A stretch of DNA of 64,000 nucleotides, from NCBI RefSeq assembly GCF_019703515.2, contig NC_059356.1, forward strand, positions 27,833,914 to 27,897,913. Reading direction: 5' to 3'. The notes under the pieces were generated by a model. It had not been told where the DNA came from. It ran no database searches and saw only the letters and a program-made list of their open reading frames with translations. Both the position numbers and the translations under genes were made by a program. Position 1 is the first letter of the stretch, and the number at the start of each line of letters is the position of its first letter. This DNA is from Myxocyprinus asiaticus (lineage: Eukaryota > Chordata > Actinopteri > Cypriniformes > Catostomidae). This document shows positions 36,175 to 48,000 of the stretch, in pieces.

Positions 36175-37304
36175 TGGAATAGTTCTCCCAAAAATTACAA
36201 TTCTGGCATCATTTACTCACCCTCATGTTGATTTAAACTGTATGACTTTCTTTTGTGGAACACAAAATGAGATTTTCTTTTTCATAATGTTCTTGCATTG
36301 GGGTTGTTTATCTTCAAAAAGGACAAAAAGCACCATAAAGCTTCCATAAACAAAGTCCATACGACTTTATAAGCTTATAAGCTGTTTTATGACTTGCGAA
36401 GACTTGGAATATAGCGTGCAAATCAAATGGACTACTTTATGGTACTTTTATGGTGCAGCTTTGCCCTTTTTGGAGATTGACCGCAAAAGCCTTTTTGAGG
36501 CAAGACAGTCCACTCAGTGGCCATCTTGGGAACGCTCCCGGGCAGCTATTTCCTATGGAAATAAGTGGCATACAAGTGCAGGTCCTATCTGCTTGAATGG
36601 GGAAAGAGAGAAATTTCTAAAACGGTTGGTCAAGATTACGATCAAAGAACTTTTTGACAACAATAGTATAGAAAATTGTGCTTCATTAGCTCAGATCATG
36701 TAAAAAAAAAAAACTTTTTTTTTTTTTTTTAGGCTGGTTCAGCTAATGCACGTTCTCAAGTTGAGTGACAGGCAATGTCTGTATCTAAAAGATAATTGGC
36801 TCTTTTACCTGTAAGGTGGGACTTGCATCTGCCATATTCCAATTTCTCCCATTCATTTTAAAACAAGTGCTTCGTCTCAGTCTACACAGTCTCTTCCATA
36901 AATCTATAAAAAATTTATAAAAAAATATTAAAATATAATATAAACAATATAAATATAAATAAAATATAAATATAAAATATAAAAATTATATTTTAATAAA
37001 ATAAAATATTAAAAATCTATAAAAAAAATCTATAAAAAAAAGTGTTGATCAAATGAGTTCAGTTTAATTTCAAAATTGACTATTTTATCCATAATTTGTA
37101 TGTGCTATGGATTTTATGAGAGTACTGCATTGTTAGCTGAGCAACATACTCAGCAGTCTCTGGTCACAATTTGCTTACATTTTATGGTTAAAAGCAGCAT
37201 GAACATCCTGCCTAATGTTTCCTTTTATGTTATACATCTTTGAAATAACATGAGGGTGAGTAAATGATAAAATAATTTTCATTATTGTGTGAACTATCCC
37301 TTTA
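36175..37304. mobile_element. Cyprinid-type MITE with internal insertions
   Basis: Left end tggaatagttctcccaaaaa with catcatttactcaccctcat, right end catgagggtgagtaaatgat with gtgaactatcccttta. These are inverted ends of the common family. At 1.13 kb this copy is longer than the others because of internal material, including an A12/T16 foldback at about 36702-36731 and an (AAATAT)n-rich stretch at 36900-37040. Confidence 0.65.
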
Positions 37305-37533
37305 ATATCATTTCTCACAATGCAGTGTCATCTCAAAAACAGACTGAGAAAAGGAAGAAATTTCACTCTGGCTTTTATAACACTTCAGTATGATGATGTA
37401 CTGCTCACGGTAAGATCTGTTTCCTGTGTAATTTTGAGATAAGGTGAAACACTTCTACCTTCAGTGCAGAAACTCGGTCTTGAAGTCTGTGCCCTTTAGT
37501 GAGGTTTTGTTGAGATTGTGTGAGAAGATATTC

Positions 37534-37605
<72 letters not shown>

Positions 37606-38270
37606 GAGTGGAAGGAGTTGAAGGGAGGAGGAGGGCGGTAAGGTATGCATGAGGGGGAAAGAGTTTCTCTCTCTTCAGTTGGGGTCATGTGAGCCGCTTG
37701 ACGGATAAGCCTCCGTGCGGCGGACAGAAAGCACTGGAGGCGCAGTGCTGATTAAAACTCAGACTGCTATCTATCATCTGCCCCCCACCCTGGCCCCTTC
37801 CACCCTCCTCCAGCACCGTCTTCCTCATATTTTTCTCTAGTGTGGGCGCCACGTAACAGATGGGTTTCCCAGAATCCAATATAGTTTGTTGGGGTAAAAA
37901 CCATTTGCATGTGCCCATCACCCACCTGCAGAAGACAAGTAGCATTCTATGGCATGTATCTTTCTCTCTTTCTCTTTCTGTTTATCCTTCTCTCTCTCTC
38001 TTCACCTAATATCAGCCATGCTCTCATTTCTCTCAGCCAGTCAAAGCTCTTTCTCTCTGTTTTTATCTTTTTATGGTAGCTTTTCTTTTGCTGAGAGTCC
38101 TGATGGCATTTTGTCTGACAGATTCTTTTTCATCTTTTCTCTCTCTTGCTCTCTCTCTCTCTCTCGCTCATTCTTGTTGAGGATTCAGCATTCAAAGGAG
38201 CTTTTATTTGTTGTATGATAAACAATGTTTACATTGCCAAAGAATAAAGTGAAGTGTGTGATTTTTCTGC
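37305..38270. other. Unassigned DNA with CT-rich tracts
   Basis: Contains the (CT)n microsatellite described separately and a pyrimidine-rich stretch at 37960-38170. The GC-richer part at 37600-37940 has no recognisable coding region. Long Ser/Leu ORFs here are microsatellite translations. Confidence 0.45.
37535..37603. repeat. (CT)n microsatellite, about 34 units
   Basis: Uninterrupted CT dinucleotide repeat of about 69 bp. It creates spurious Arg-Glu and Ser-Leu ORFs in several frames. Likely polymorphic in length. Confidence 0.95.
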
Positions 38271-38340
38271 TAAAGGAATAGTTCGTCCAAAAATGAAAAT
38301 TCTGCCTTCAATTACTCACCTTTATGTTGTTCCACACCTA
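38271..38340. repeat. Cyprinid-type MITE end, truncated
   Basis: taaaggaatagttcgtccaa with atgaaaattctgccttcaat and tactcacctttatgttgttc is the start of the common MITE. The element stops shortly before the 3' end of the L2 LINE at 38400. Confidence 0.65.
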
Positions 38341-38425
38341 AATTACTAGAGTCATCATTGTGTAGTTTGATAAAATACGATTGTGAATTGTGTTTAAAAA
38401 TAAATTAAATAATAATTGTATTTAG

Positions 38426-39259
38426 AAACCCAGTGAGCAATCCGAAGGCGACTGTGGCAAGGAACACAAAACTCCATAAGATGTTGGTTAATGGAGAAAA
38501 ATAACCTTGGGAGAAACCAGGCTCACTGTGGAGGCCAGTTCCCCTCTGGCTAACATCATGAATATAATGCCAATATTACTTAATTATGTATAGTGCAAGT
38601 CATGGTTTAAAATTATTAAACTAAGTAATTGTTAAGGGTCAGTGTTTAAACAAAGATTTTGTAAGAACTGTAAGATTAATGACTAATGTCTTTGAAGTTC
38701 ATCCTGGATTAATTGCAGAAGTTCACACAGATGCATTGTCCTTTGTTAGTTGGCTGATGAATGGTTTTGTTGGCAATTAATTGATAGTCTGTGTATTCCA
38801 TTATAAGAGTGTAGCCCATCATTAGACCGAGGTGATGCAGGCAGAGATCAGTGAGGTGCATCGCAGTTCAACCGGCCGGTAATTTCAGTGAGGTCTATCC
38901 TAAGTCCAAGGTTCAGGCAATGGCATACGATGTATCCCATGTCTTATGGTTGGAGTTGGCATCATCTCATCCTCTGAAGTCCATCGTAATAGACTGAAGT
39001 GATTTTTGGCTGGCAACGGCTGCATTTAGTCGTCATCACTCAGAGACACATAGCAGTGGAGTCCAACATGAAGCAGGAATGGAGCTGGATCCAGCCGGTT
39101 CTGATGACCTCAGGATAGGAGTCCCATGGTTGAATCAGGGATACAAATAGAATAATATTTGCATAGATGCCATTCAATTTATTGCAGAGTTATAGATCAT
39201 TTACCAATGTTTCTGGTTCCGGCAGACCTAACTAAAGCAGCCTAATTGTGAGTTGAAGG
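38426..39259 (-). other. 3' untranslated region of the L2 LINE
   Basis: Non-coding sequence downstream of ORF2 on the minus strand. The block around 38440-38575 (cttgggagaaaccaggctca, ccagttcccctctggctaac, catgaatataatgccaatat) is strongly conserved in related fish LINEs as I recall it, and presumably includes the recognition region for target-primed reverse transcription. Confidence 0.6.
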
Positions 39260-40039
39260 ATAAATTAGGTGTATGCCTGGCTAAATAGATGAGTCTTTAG
39301 TCTAGACTTAAACTGAGTGAGTGTGTCTGCATCTCAAACAGTGTTAGGGAGACTATTCCATAGTTTAGGAGCCAAATATGAAAAGGCTCTACCTCCTTTT
39401 GTGGATTTTGATATTCTAGGAACTATTAACAGGCCAGAATTTTGCGATCGTAATGAACATGATGGAATATAGCATGGTAGAAGGTCATTTAAGTACTGCA
39501 GAGCTAGACCATTCAAAGCTTTGTACGTAGTTAACAGAATTTGTAAATGAATACAAATTTAACAGGTAGAAAAAGTAACGACGATAAAATGGGACTAATA
39601 TTCTGGCCATCCAGTCTTTGATTTCATTAATACAATCTGCTCATGTTGAAGGCAGCACTAAGATCTATAAAAGCACTAGAAGTGAAATGCAGCCGCGATC
39701 AGATGATAAGAGCAAGTCATTTGTAACTCTGATAAGTGCAGTCTCTGTACTGTGATGGGGCCTAAATCCTGACTGAAATTGTTCATATGTACTATTTCTG
39801 TGTAGAAATGAACTTAGTTGGGAGGACACTGCCTTTTCTAGTATTTTTGACATAAACGGGAGATTTGAAATCGGTCTATAATTAGCCAGTTCTCCAAGAT
39901 CAAGTTGTAGCTTCTTAATAAACGGTTTGATAACTGCCATTTTAAAGTTTTTTGGGACATGTCCTAAGGATAGCAAGGAGTTAATAATATTAAGAGAGGT
40001 TTTGAGATTACAGTGAATCGATGAAGGACAATGAGGTCT

Positions 40040-40389
40040 CATTGTGTCAGCGTAATCAAACGCGGCAGCACAACTGACTATTTTATTCACATATGAACGC
40101 AAATCATGGCTTTTTCAGATCCATTTGGGCCTATTGTTTTATTTCGGCTCTGTACTTTGAAATTAGTGGGGCTTAACTTACATTTCTCTCAAATGTAACA
40201 TCAGTAGGCTTGGAGAGAAAACAGAATCCATTGCCAGCACGTACTCCGGCATGTTGCAGTGAACGTGTCCACACCAAACGCTGAGACTATAAGGCGCCTC
40301 CTTTATGTGTCTTAGCTCGACGGCCGCTGACGTGTCCTTGTACCTATAGTTGAAACCACGTTCGGAAGCCAAACCTATCTTTCTACAAG
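40040..40389. other. Unidentified 350-bp insert in the LINE RT
   Basis: Between two RT segments that should be contiguous lies about 350 bp, more GC- and CpG-rich than its surroundings (for example gacggccgctgacgtgtcct). The minus strand is open for 64 codons (40372-40178) but I recognise no domain. It could be a fragment of another element or a retrocopied transcript piece. Adjacent on the right is the SINE. Confidence 0.45.
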
Positions 40390-40650
40390 AGGGACAGTGG
40401 TGGCTTGGCGGTTAAGGCTCTGGGTTAATGACTAGATGGTCAGGGGTTCAAGCCCCAACACCGCCATGATGCCACCGTTGGGTCCTTGAGCAAGGCCCTT
40501 GACCCTGTCTGCTCCAGGGGCGCTGTATCATGGCTGACCCTGCACTCTGACCCCAGCTTAGTTGGGATATGTGAAAAAAAAAGAATTTCACTGTATATGT
40601 GCAAATGTATAATGTGTGATAAATAAATATAATTATAATTATAAAAAAAA
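40390..40650 (+). mobile_element. tRNA-derived SINE
   Basis: A tRNA-like head contains tggcttggcggttaagg (A-box region) and ggggttcaagcccc with an intact B box ggttcaagccc at 40444-40454, which together form a T-arm stem. A body follows with tccttgagcaaggcccttga and gacccca(gctt), a motif common in fish SINE/L2 tails, and an A/T-rich 3' tail (aataaatataattataatta). Plus strand, opposite to the host LINE. Target duplications are not clear. Confidence 0.75.
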
Positions 40651-42023
40651 GAATACCTCTTTTAAGAGCTTAGTTGGTATTGGATCTAACATACATGTTG
40701 TGGCTTTTGATGTTTCGATAAGTTTTGTTAGCTCTTCATGACCTATGACAGCGAAGGATTGAAGTTGCACGTGAGGAAAATTATGAGACACTGTTATCAG
40801 AGGTACTGTGACAGATGATTGCATATTATATTTCAATTTTATCAGTAAAGAAATTCATTACTATTGTGCTGTGATGGAATATCTGGTTCATTTGAGGCTT
40901 TTTTCCTAACCAATTTAGTCACAGTACTGAATAAACACCTAGGATTGTTGTGGTTATTTTCTATGAGTTTGCTAAAATATGCTGACCTAACAGCTTTTAG
41001 TGCCTGTCTGTAGTTATAGACACTATCCTTCCATGCCCTGCGAAATACCTCTAATTTTGTATTCTTCCACTTGCGCTCCATTTTCCGAGCTGCTCTCTTG
41101 AGAGCAGGAGTGTGATCATTGTACCATGGTGTGGGGCTTTTTTCTTTAATTTTCTTTAATCGAAGGGGGGCGACACTATCAAGAGTGCTAGAGAAGACTG
41201 CATTTATATTCTCTGTTATTTCATCAAGTTCTTCTAGACTTTGGGGCTTATTGAGTGTATGAGATAGATCTGGAAGATTTTTAGTGAAGCTATCTTTAGT
41301 GGTCAAAAGAATAGTTCTGCCTGAACAATAGCGTGGCGTAGATTGAGTAACATTAGCTGATCGCAGCATACAAGAGATGAGGTAATGATCTGAGATGTCA
41401 TCGCACTGCGGAAGAGTTCCTATAGTATCAACATCAACTCCATATGACAGAATTAAATCTAGCATATGATTATGGCGATGAGTTGGTCCTGTCACATTAT
41501 GTCTGACTCAAAGAGAGTTGAGAATATCAATAAATGCTAATCCCAATGTTTCATTTTCATTATCTATTTGAATGTTGAAGTCACCAACAATTAAAGCTCT
41601 ATCTACAGTAACTACAATATCTGATAAAAAATTTGCAAATTCACCAAGGAAATCAGAATAAGGCCCAGGTGATCTATATACTGTAGCAAGGGCAAAAGAC
41701 GACAGAGTTTTTTTTTATTTATATCTGACAGTGTCACATTAAGCATTATTAGTTCAAAAGACTTAAACTAATATCTTGTCCTCTGAGTAACACCAAAAAC
41801 TTCACTGTAAACTGTAGCAACACCTCCTCCTCGACCCTTCAGATGAGGCTTATGTTTATAACAATAACCTGGGGGAGTAGATTCATTTAAACTAATATAT
41901 TCATCTGGTTTAAGACAGGTTTCAGTCAAATAGAGCACATCCAAGCTATGATCTGTAATAATTTCATTTACAATTAGTGCTTTGGTTGAAAGAGATCTAA
42001 TGTTTAGTAGCCCTACCTTCATA

Positions 42024-43458
42024 AACTCAGCAAAAAAGAAATGTCCCTTTTTCAGGACACTGTATTTTAAAGATAATTTTGTAAAAATACAAATAACTTT
42101 ACAGATCTTTATTGTAAAGGGTTTAAACAATGTTTTCCATGCTTGTTCAATGAACCATAAACAATTAATGAACAAGCACCTGTGGAATGGTCGTTAAGAC
42201 ACTAACAGCTTACAGACGGTAGGCAATTAAGGTCACAGTTATAAAAACTTAGGACACTAAAGAGACCTTTATACTGACTCTGAAAAACACCAAAAGAAAG
42301 ATGCCCAGGGTCCCTGCTCATCTGCATGAACGTGTCTTAGGCATGCTGCATGTGGCCAGGGCAATAAATTGCAATGTCTGTACTGTGAGATGCCTAAGAC
42401 AGCACTACAGGGAGACAGGAAGGACAGCTGATCATCCTCGCAGTGGCAGACCACGTGTAACAACACCTGCACAGGATCGGTACATCCGAATATCACACCT
42501 GCGGGACAGGTACAGGATGGCAACAACAACTGCCCTAGTTACACCAGGAATGCCCAATCCCTCCATCAGTGCTCAGACTGTCCGCAATAGGCTGAGAGAG
42601 GCTGGACTGAGGGCTTGTAGGCCTGTTGTAAGGCAGGTCCTTACCAGACAACGTCACCTATGGGCACAAACCCACCTTCGCTGGACCAGGCAGGACTGGC
42701 AAAAAGTGCTGTTCACTGACGAGTTGCGGTTTTGTCTCACCAGGGGTAATGGTCGGACTAGCGTTTATCATCGAAGGAATGAGCGTTACACCAAGGCCTG
42801 TACTCTGGAGGGTCCGTCATGGTCTGGGGCAGTGTGTCTCAGCATCATCGGACTGAGCTTGTTGTAATTGCAGGCAATCTCAACACTGTGCGTTACAGGG
42901 AAGACATCCTCCTCCCTCATGTGGTATCCTTCCTGCAGGCTCATCCTGATATGACCCTCCAGCATGACAATGCCACCAGCCATACTGCTCGTTCTATGCG
43001 TGATTTCCTACAAGACAGGAATGTCAGTGTTCTGCCACGGCCAGCGAAGACCAATCTCAATCCAGTTGAGCACGTCTGGGACCTGTTGGATCAGAGGGTG
43101 AGGGCTAGGGCCATTCCCCCCAGAAATGTCCGGGAGCTTGCAAGTGCCTTGGTGGAAGAGTGGGGTAACATCTCACAGCAAGAACTGGCAAATCTGGTGC
43201 AGTCTATGAGGAGGAGATGCACTGCAGTACTAAATGCAGCTGGTGGCCACACCAGATACTGACTGTTACTTTTGATTTTGACCCCGACTTTGTTCAGGGA
43301 CACATTATTCCATTTCTGATAGTCACATATCTGTGAAACTTGTTCAGTTTATGTCTTAGTTGTTGAATCTTTTTATGTTCATAGGAATATTTACATGTTA
43401 AGTTTGCTGAAAATAAAAGCAGTTGAAAGTGAGAGGACATTTCTTTTTTTGCTGAGTT
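42024..43458 (+). mobile_element. Tc1-like transposon inserted in the L2 LINE
   Basis: The ends read AACTCAGCAAAAAAGAAATG (42024) and CATTTCTTTTTTTGCTGAGTT (to 43458), inverted repeats of about 25 bp, flanked by TA on each side (42022-42023 and 43459-43460), the Tc1/mariner target. Subterminal direct-repeat-like motifs (ttcaggacactgta near 42051, ttcagggacacatt near 43295) suggest an IR/DR-type end. It encodes one frameshifted transposase. The insertion point is in the LINE a few bases before the ORF2 start motif, so the Tc1 is younger than the LINE copy. Confidence 0.92.
42301..43262 (+). pseudogene. Tc1/mariner transposase, frameshifted
   Basis: The first segment (42301-42820) has the paired helix-turn-helix region (RCLRQHYRETGRTADHPRSG), the GRPR motif GRPRVTT linking the two subdomains, and the first catalytic Asp in VLFTDELRF. 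A frameshift near 42820 (within the GPSxMVWG box) moves to the second segment (42819-43262) starting MVWGSVSQHHR, with the second Asp in LQHDNATSHTARS and the Glu in NPVEHVWDLLDQ, ending at a stop after GGHTRY. Tc1 enzymes are DD34E. Here I count 33 residues between the second Asp and the Glu because the usual SPDLNP reads TNLNP, one residue short. Combined length is close to the usual ~340 residues. Inactive. Confidence 0.9.
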
Positions 43459-43734
43459 TATCGTGTTTATCTTTAATTTTTTCGTTTTTTTTTTTTTAAG
43501 TTTGTCCTTAATTAAATTTTTTCTGCAGGGAACAGACACAGCCTTTATGTGATATCTAGGTGATACAGTATCTATGTGTTGTAGTTTATGTGACCTGTGT
43601 GATGTCACAAGGCAGCTAGCAGACGTTCGAATTAACCAGTTTGTCTGCTTCCTGAGCTGGGCCCCAGTTGGTCAAATACTATCATTATTAAGACTATGAG
43701 TCAAATTACTAGAGAGGAGAGTGGCACCTTCCCT

Positions 43735-44506
43735 GGAGGGATGGAGTCCGTCTCTGTTTAGCAGGTCAGGTCTAACCCCAAAAACTCTTCCAGCTGTCTA
43801 TAAATCCTATGCTATTCTCCGGACACCACTCAGACGTCCAGCCATTCAGTGACAGTAATCTACTATAAACTTGTCACCACGATGAGCAGGGAGAGGGCCA
43901 GAGCATATTACAGTGTCTGATATCGTGTTTGCAAGTTCACACACCTCTTTAACATTATCTCTAGTGATCTCCGACTGGCGAAGCCGGACATCATTAATGC
44001 CGACATGAATAACAATTTTAGAAAATCATTAGCATTAGCCAGCACTTGTAAATTTGATCTGATGTCAGACACTCGAGTCCCAGAAATGCATTTACAATAG
44101 AATCACCAATTATTAGGGCTCTTTCAAAATGATTCTCAGGGGGTGCATCACTGAGTGGGGAGAATCGATTGGAAACCCTAACAGGAACGGGAGAGAGGTG
44201 TCGCTTTGCTGAGCGAGTATGCCGCCGAGATGTCACCCAAACGCCCTGCTGCGGGGGCTCTAGAGATGGAACCAAAGTGTGTGTGTTGCTCTTTGTACTA
44301 CCCGCATCTGAAACAGTATCTGCCGGCTTCTCTTTCTCACTGACCTCCACTAGCGTTTGGATGCATGTCTCTAACTCATTAACCTTCTCTGTCAGCCTGA
44401 CTAATTCCTTACATTTATCACATGTGAATCCCTCACTGCTGATGGAAGAAGCTATAGTAAACATGTGACATGCAATGCAGGAAGAAATAACATGAGCGGA
44501 TGCCAT
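43735..44506 (-). pseudogene. L2 LINE ORF1 with SGNH esterase domain, broken
   Basis: The minus strand from 44506 starts MASAHVISSCIACHMF and CDKCKELVRLTEKVNELE, a Cys-rich (zinc finger-like) segment leading into a short coiled coil. A variable Ser/Pro linker follows, then the esterase: RALIIGDSIV (GDS nucleophile box, about 44098-44106), a deletion/frameshift, IVIHVGINDVRLRQSEITRD (GxND box, 43990-44001), then [18 protein letters not shown] and NRDGLHPSREGATLL with the DxxH box (43735-43752). All catalytic blocks of an SGNH hydrolase are thus still readable, though split over two frames, and the region between GDS and GxND is shortened. In zebrafish ZfL2 such an ORF1 has esterase activity and binds nucleic acid. 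Family recognition is strong, function of this copy is lost. Confidence 0.85.
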
Positions 44507-45040
44507 GACTTACCGCAGTTGTTTGTTGTTGTTGGTTGTTCCTGAGCAGTGAGGGTTTGAGATTGATGTGAATCCCTCACGCAATTGTTTGTTGTTATGG
44601 TTGTTCTTGATAAGCGGTGCTTTGAGATCGATGCAATAATCCATGTAACACAGAGGAGAAAAACGGGTGCCCACTGTAAAATGTGCGCAGCTTATTTGCA
44701 ATAAAAATAGAAAGTGGATGCATGCAGTTGAATTGCGATAAGTGAAGAATGCGGGGGAAAACCTGATGCGCACTGAAAAATGGCAGTTGTTAAGGATTAA
44801 AAGCTGAAAACAGATAGATAAGCGATGCTAAAAAAAAAAGTTAGCAGACTACAAACACAGACTTGAGCTAGGCGCCAGCAGCAACAGGCAAAATACACAG
44901 ATGAAACAGTAGAAAAGCGGAAAAACCTGAAACGTGGTAAAATGACAAAGGATAAAACAATGAACAAATGAGAATAAGAATAAGCAATGCTAATCAGGCT
45001 AGCAGGCAACAAACACTCATGCAGCCTGCCAACAGCAACA
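44507..45040 (-). other. 5' region of the L2 LINE
   Basis: Upstream of ORF1 on the minus strand. It contains a roughly 70-bp near-direct repetition (gttgtttgttgttgttggtt...gagatt and caattgtttgttgttatggt...gagatcgatg, 44517-44630), possibly a promoter repeat. The exact 5' end is not identifiable. Confidence 0.45.
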
Positions 45041-48000
45041 CCATATGCTAGCTTTGTGTGAGGAACAGAGCAAAATGTATGCCGTTGTCACTATTCACTT
45101 TCATTGTATAGAATAGTGAACTGTGAATTTTGTTGGTTTGTAAGTCAGTTTGTATCAAATTTGCAGGTTCATGCCTTCCAGAATTGTAAACATGGTGGCT
45201 CTGTGGCACTATCAAAACATTGCTTTTTTATGTTTGCTCAACTAATGGTTTTTGAACGAGCAACGGCAGATAGGGAGAGTTAGGAAACCGAAATGGCATA
45301 TTTCTGTACTACTCTTACTATTTCTGCCATATCTATATACTGCAAATCATTATTTTTGCAATTCAGTTTGGTGTCACTAGAGGCCCAGAAATCAGGTTAT
45401 TGTTTAATATAAAAATGTGTACTAATACTTTTAACTCATAAGTCACTGGCCCTTTTCTAATGTTAGACATCCCATATCTTGCAACATCCCATATTTGCAC
45501 TTCCTGGGGTTTCACCTAACAGATATGGGAATTTACAGGTCATGTATTAGATTTTCACTGAAAATTTATGGTTTAAAAAATGAGGAGTTAGGGCATGAGG
45601 TCAAGAATTGCAAACTGTTACTATCTCATTTTGTGTGCAATAAGAGCACAGCATGTCTTCTGTCTTCTGGTAGTCAGGGTCTGTCTCTCACCCTGTCTCT
45701 CTCTCTGTCTCTCTCCCCCTCTCTCTCTCTCTCTCTCTCTCATTTTCTGTGTCCTGGTGGCCTGCTTTTGAAGCCCCACAGTAATAGGATTATGTGAGCC
45801 ATGGATGACTTTGTAAAAAAGGAAAAAAGAGTTGTCAGCACACAATGTTCTCGATGGACATGCACAAATGGAAAGGCCTTTAAAAAAAGATCACCTAGTA
45901 ACATGAGGACACACTTGGGTTTCTGGGAAACAGTCTAGGTGGGTGATCACAGAAAACATGGGAAAGCACACACACACACACACTTTCGCCAAAGAAGCAG
46001 ACACCAAAATTGGGTAAAGACTAAACTCATACGTTTTGTTACCATGGCAACATACTATTCACATTCGGTATAGTCTTTACACTAAGTCAATCATATTCTT
46101 GTATAGCCATGCATGTATACAGGCATGTATAGTCTCTCTCTCTTTCCCTTTCAGACACATAGAAACGTTTATAATTAGGCTGTTTCTGAATCTATGGCAT
46201 GTATGTTCCAACCCCCACTGCAAACAAATGTGGAAATGAGCTGTAGGCAGTGGATTTGCTTTTGTTTTATCCTTCCTATGTTTCTATCCTGTCTAATCCA
46301 TCACTTCCCTCTCTTACATAAAGGACCTAAATACTTAGTCTGCTTCTGTTGGCTCCTGAAATTATGTTACTGTCTGTTTTCACCCCTAAGTTCTTTTTCA
46401 GCCCTTTTCACTTACTGCTTTATAATAAACTCTGTATATATGCTGCATAATATGTACTATTGCTAGACCCGCACAAAATCTATGCTCAAAGATGCTCTGC
46501 AGATTTACACAGAAATGGTGTGTCTGTCAATAACAAATATTCCTCCCCTCTTGAATGTTTGTTAATTATTAAATATTTTGGCTAGTTTCATAATGCTTTT
46601 TACTGTGTTTACTATTTTTTTCCCCTTATTTATTTATTTTTTTTTAGAAAAAAAATGAAGTAGTCACGTTCATATTATCAATGATGGGCACGATTCAGTG
46701 GTTGCATTTTTTCTGAAAGATTGCATTTTTACTCCACTGACGGTTAGGTTAAGTGTTGGGGTTATGGAGTATGGTTAATAAAATATGCATTCCTATGGAC
46801 TGAATAACATCATTTACAACAATGATGTTGCACTTTTTGCACCACTGCAACATTTACAAGACATTTCACCCATAATCTGGAGATCAAACATGCTCATATG
46901 TTCAACAACTCTTCCAGCTACGGACACTGGGGGCAGTGGTTTGAATTTTGGTATGCACAAATTGATTTTAGCTGAAAAACTTTCGACCTACTGTCACCGA
47001 ATGAGATAATGAAATCAGTCTCTCCTGTTTTATGGTATTTACCTGGTACTCCAAGGTCAAGGAATACCATGGCATTACGATAAAAAACATTTTGTAAGGG
47101 TCGGGTCGGCATGCTCCTGGCCTCTAATTGTAGGCTCTAAATTGTATTTCCTAAGATAATCATTTTGGCCAAAATATGTGGCAACATCTCCATTTCTGTG
47201 GATGAATTATAGGGCTTTGGGTGAATAGTGATCATGCATGCAGCTATAAATCAAGTGTGTATGCTAGTGTGCCTTTCTTTGTATAATTGAAATGCTCCCT
47301 TGACATGCTCTATATGCACGGCATACAAATCCATTTAGCTCTCTGTCTCTCTCATAAAGGTGATAGTGCCCGTTTAGTGGATAGATTTATTGTCTCTGCT
47401 CATTTCATACCTATAGTAACGACCTTTGAAAATTCCTCCTGTCTCTCAATCTCTTTCTCTCACAAACCCTCCCTCTCTCCCACTTGTCTCCTTTACCACA
47501 TGTCTGCAGTCTCAATTCATTTCCCTTCATTTCATTTGGCTGTCTTAATGGACGAGAGGAAGGGGAAATAGAGCCCATTACTGCGCTATGGACTTTCATC
47601 ATCGGTGTCTGTCCTTCTCTCCCCCCACCTCTCTCTCTCCCATGGGTCCATAATGGCTAATGCTAATGAACAGAGACATCTTTAACAAAAAGACACTGAA
47701 CCAAAAAACAACCTTCTTTTTCAGAGAGGAAATTGTGTTTTACGGGTCTCTCTCTCTCTCCTTTTCTTGCTCTCTCTCTCTGTCTGGGTTTGTAAGTGTG
47801 TGTGTCTGTGTGTGTTTTGCAAGTACTTTATCTCAGAGTGGTGCTTGTAGACATCACCAAGTAAAGTACAATGTATTGACCTCTGGCCTTAAACAAATGC
47901 TAATCAATGAGTCCAGCAGAGTCCAAGTCCAGGAAGTCCTAGGGGACAACATTTAAAACCCCCTCCCTTCGTGGTCTAGACAGCTGGCCAAAGCCTTCTT

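Larger units (their letters stand above)
39260..42020 (-). pseudogene. L2 LINE ORF2 (endonuclease/reverse transcriptase), broken
   Basis: The minus strand begins MKVGLLNIRSLSTKALIVNE (42020), an AP-endonuclease start, with LYLTETCLKP (Glu). A frame change and then ALIVGDFNIQIDNENE near 41620-41560 follow, then a stop near 41500, and finally ISDHYLISC (about 41405-41380), the Asp-His motif. The linker runs PTPWYNDHTPALKRAARKM. The RT starts with CMLDPIPTKLLKE (about 40700), is interrupted by insertions, and resumes with [43 protein letters not shown] and LDLSAAFN (about 39640). It then jumps to NEIKDWM, so the block with the catalytic YADD-type motif is missing. The tail includes LRSQNSGLLIVPR and AFSYLAPKLWNSLP. 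A TGA after NTV stands where the family has CGA. Not functional. Confidence 0.85.
38400..45040 (-). mobile_element. L2-clade LINE (ZfL2-like), interrupted and defective
   Basis: A non-LTR retrotransposon read on the minus strand. It has a 5' region (45040-44507), ORF1 with an esterase (44506-43735), ORF2 with endonuclease, reverse transcriptase and C-terminal region (42020-39260), and a 3' untranslated region with the conserved block ccttgggagaaaccaggctc (38507-38526) and an AT-rich tail at 38400-38425. Later insertions split it: a Tc1 transposon (42024-43458) and a SINE (40390-40650) plus about 350 bp of unknown DNA (40040-40389). The reverse transcriptase core is deleted. The 5' boundary near 45040 is approximate. 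ORF1 with a coiled coil and esterase is known for zebrafish ZfL2 elements, the basis of the clade call. Confidence 0.85.

Noticed and set aside
37405..37688. ORFs rich in Arg-Glu or Ser-Leu repeats
   Set aside because: They are translations of the (CT)n microsatellite at 37535-37603 on both strands.
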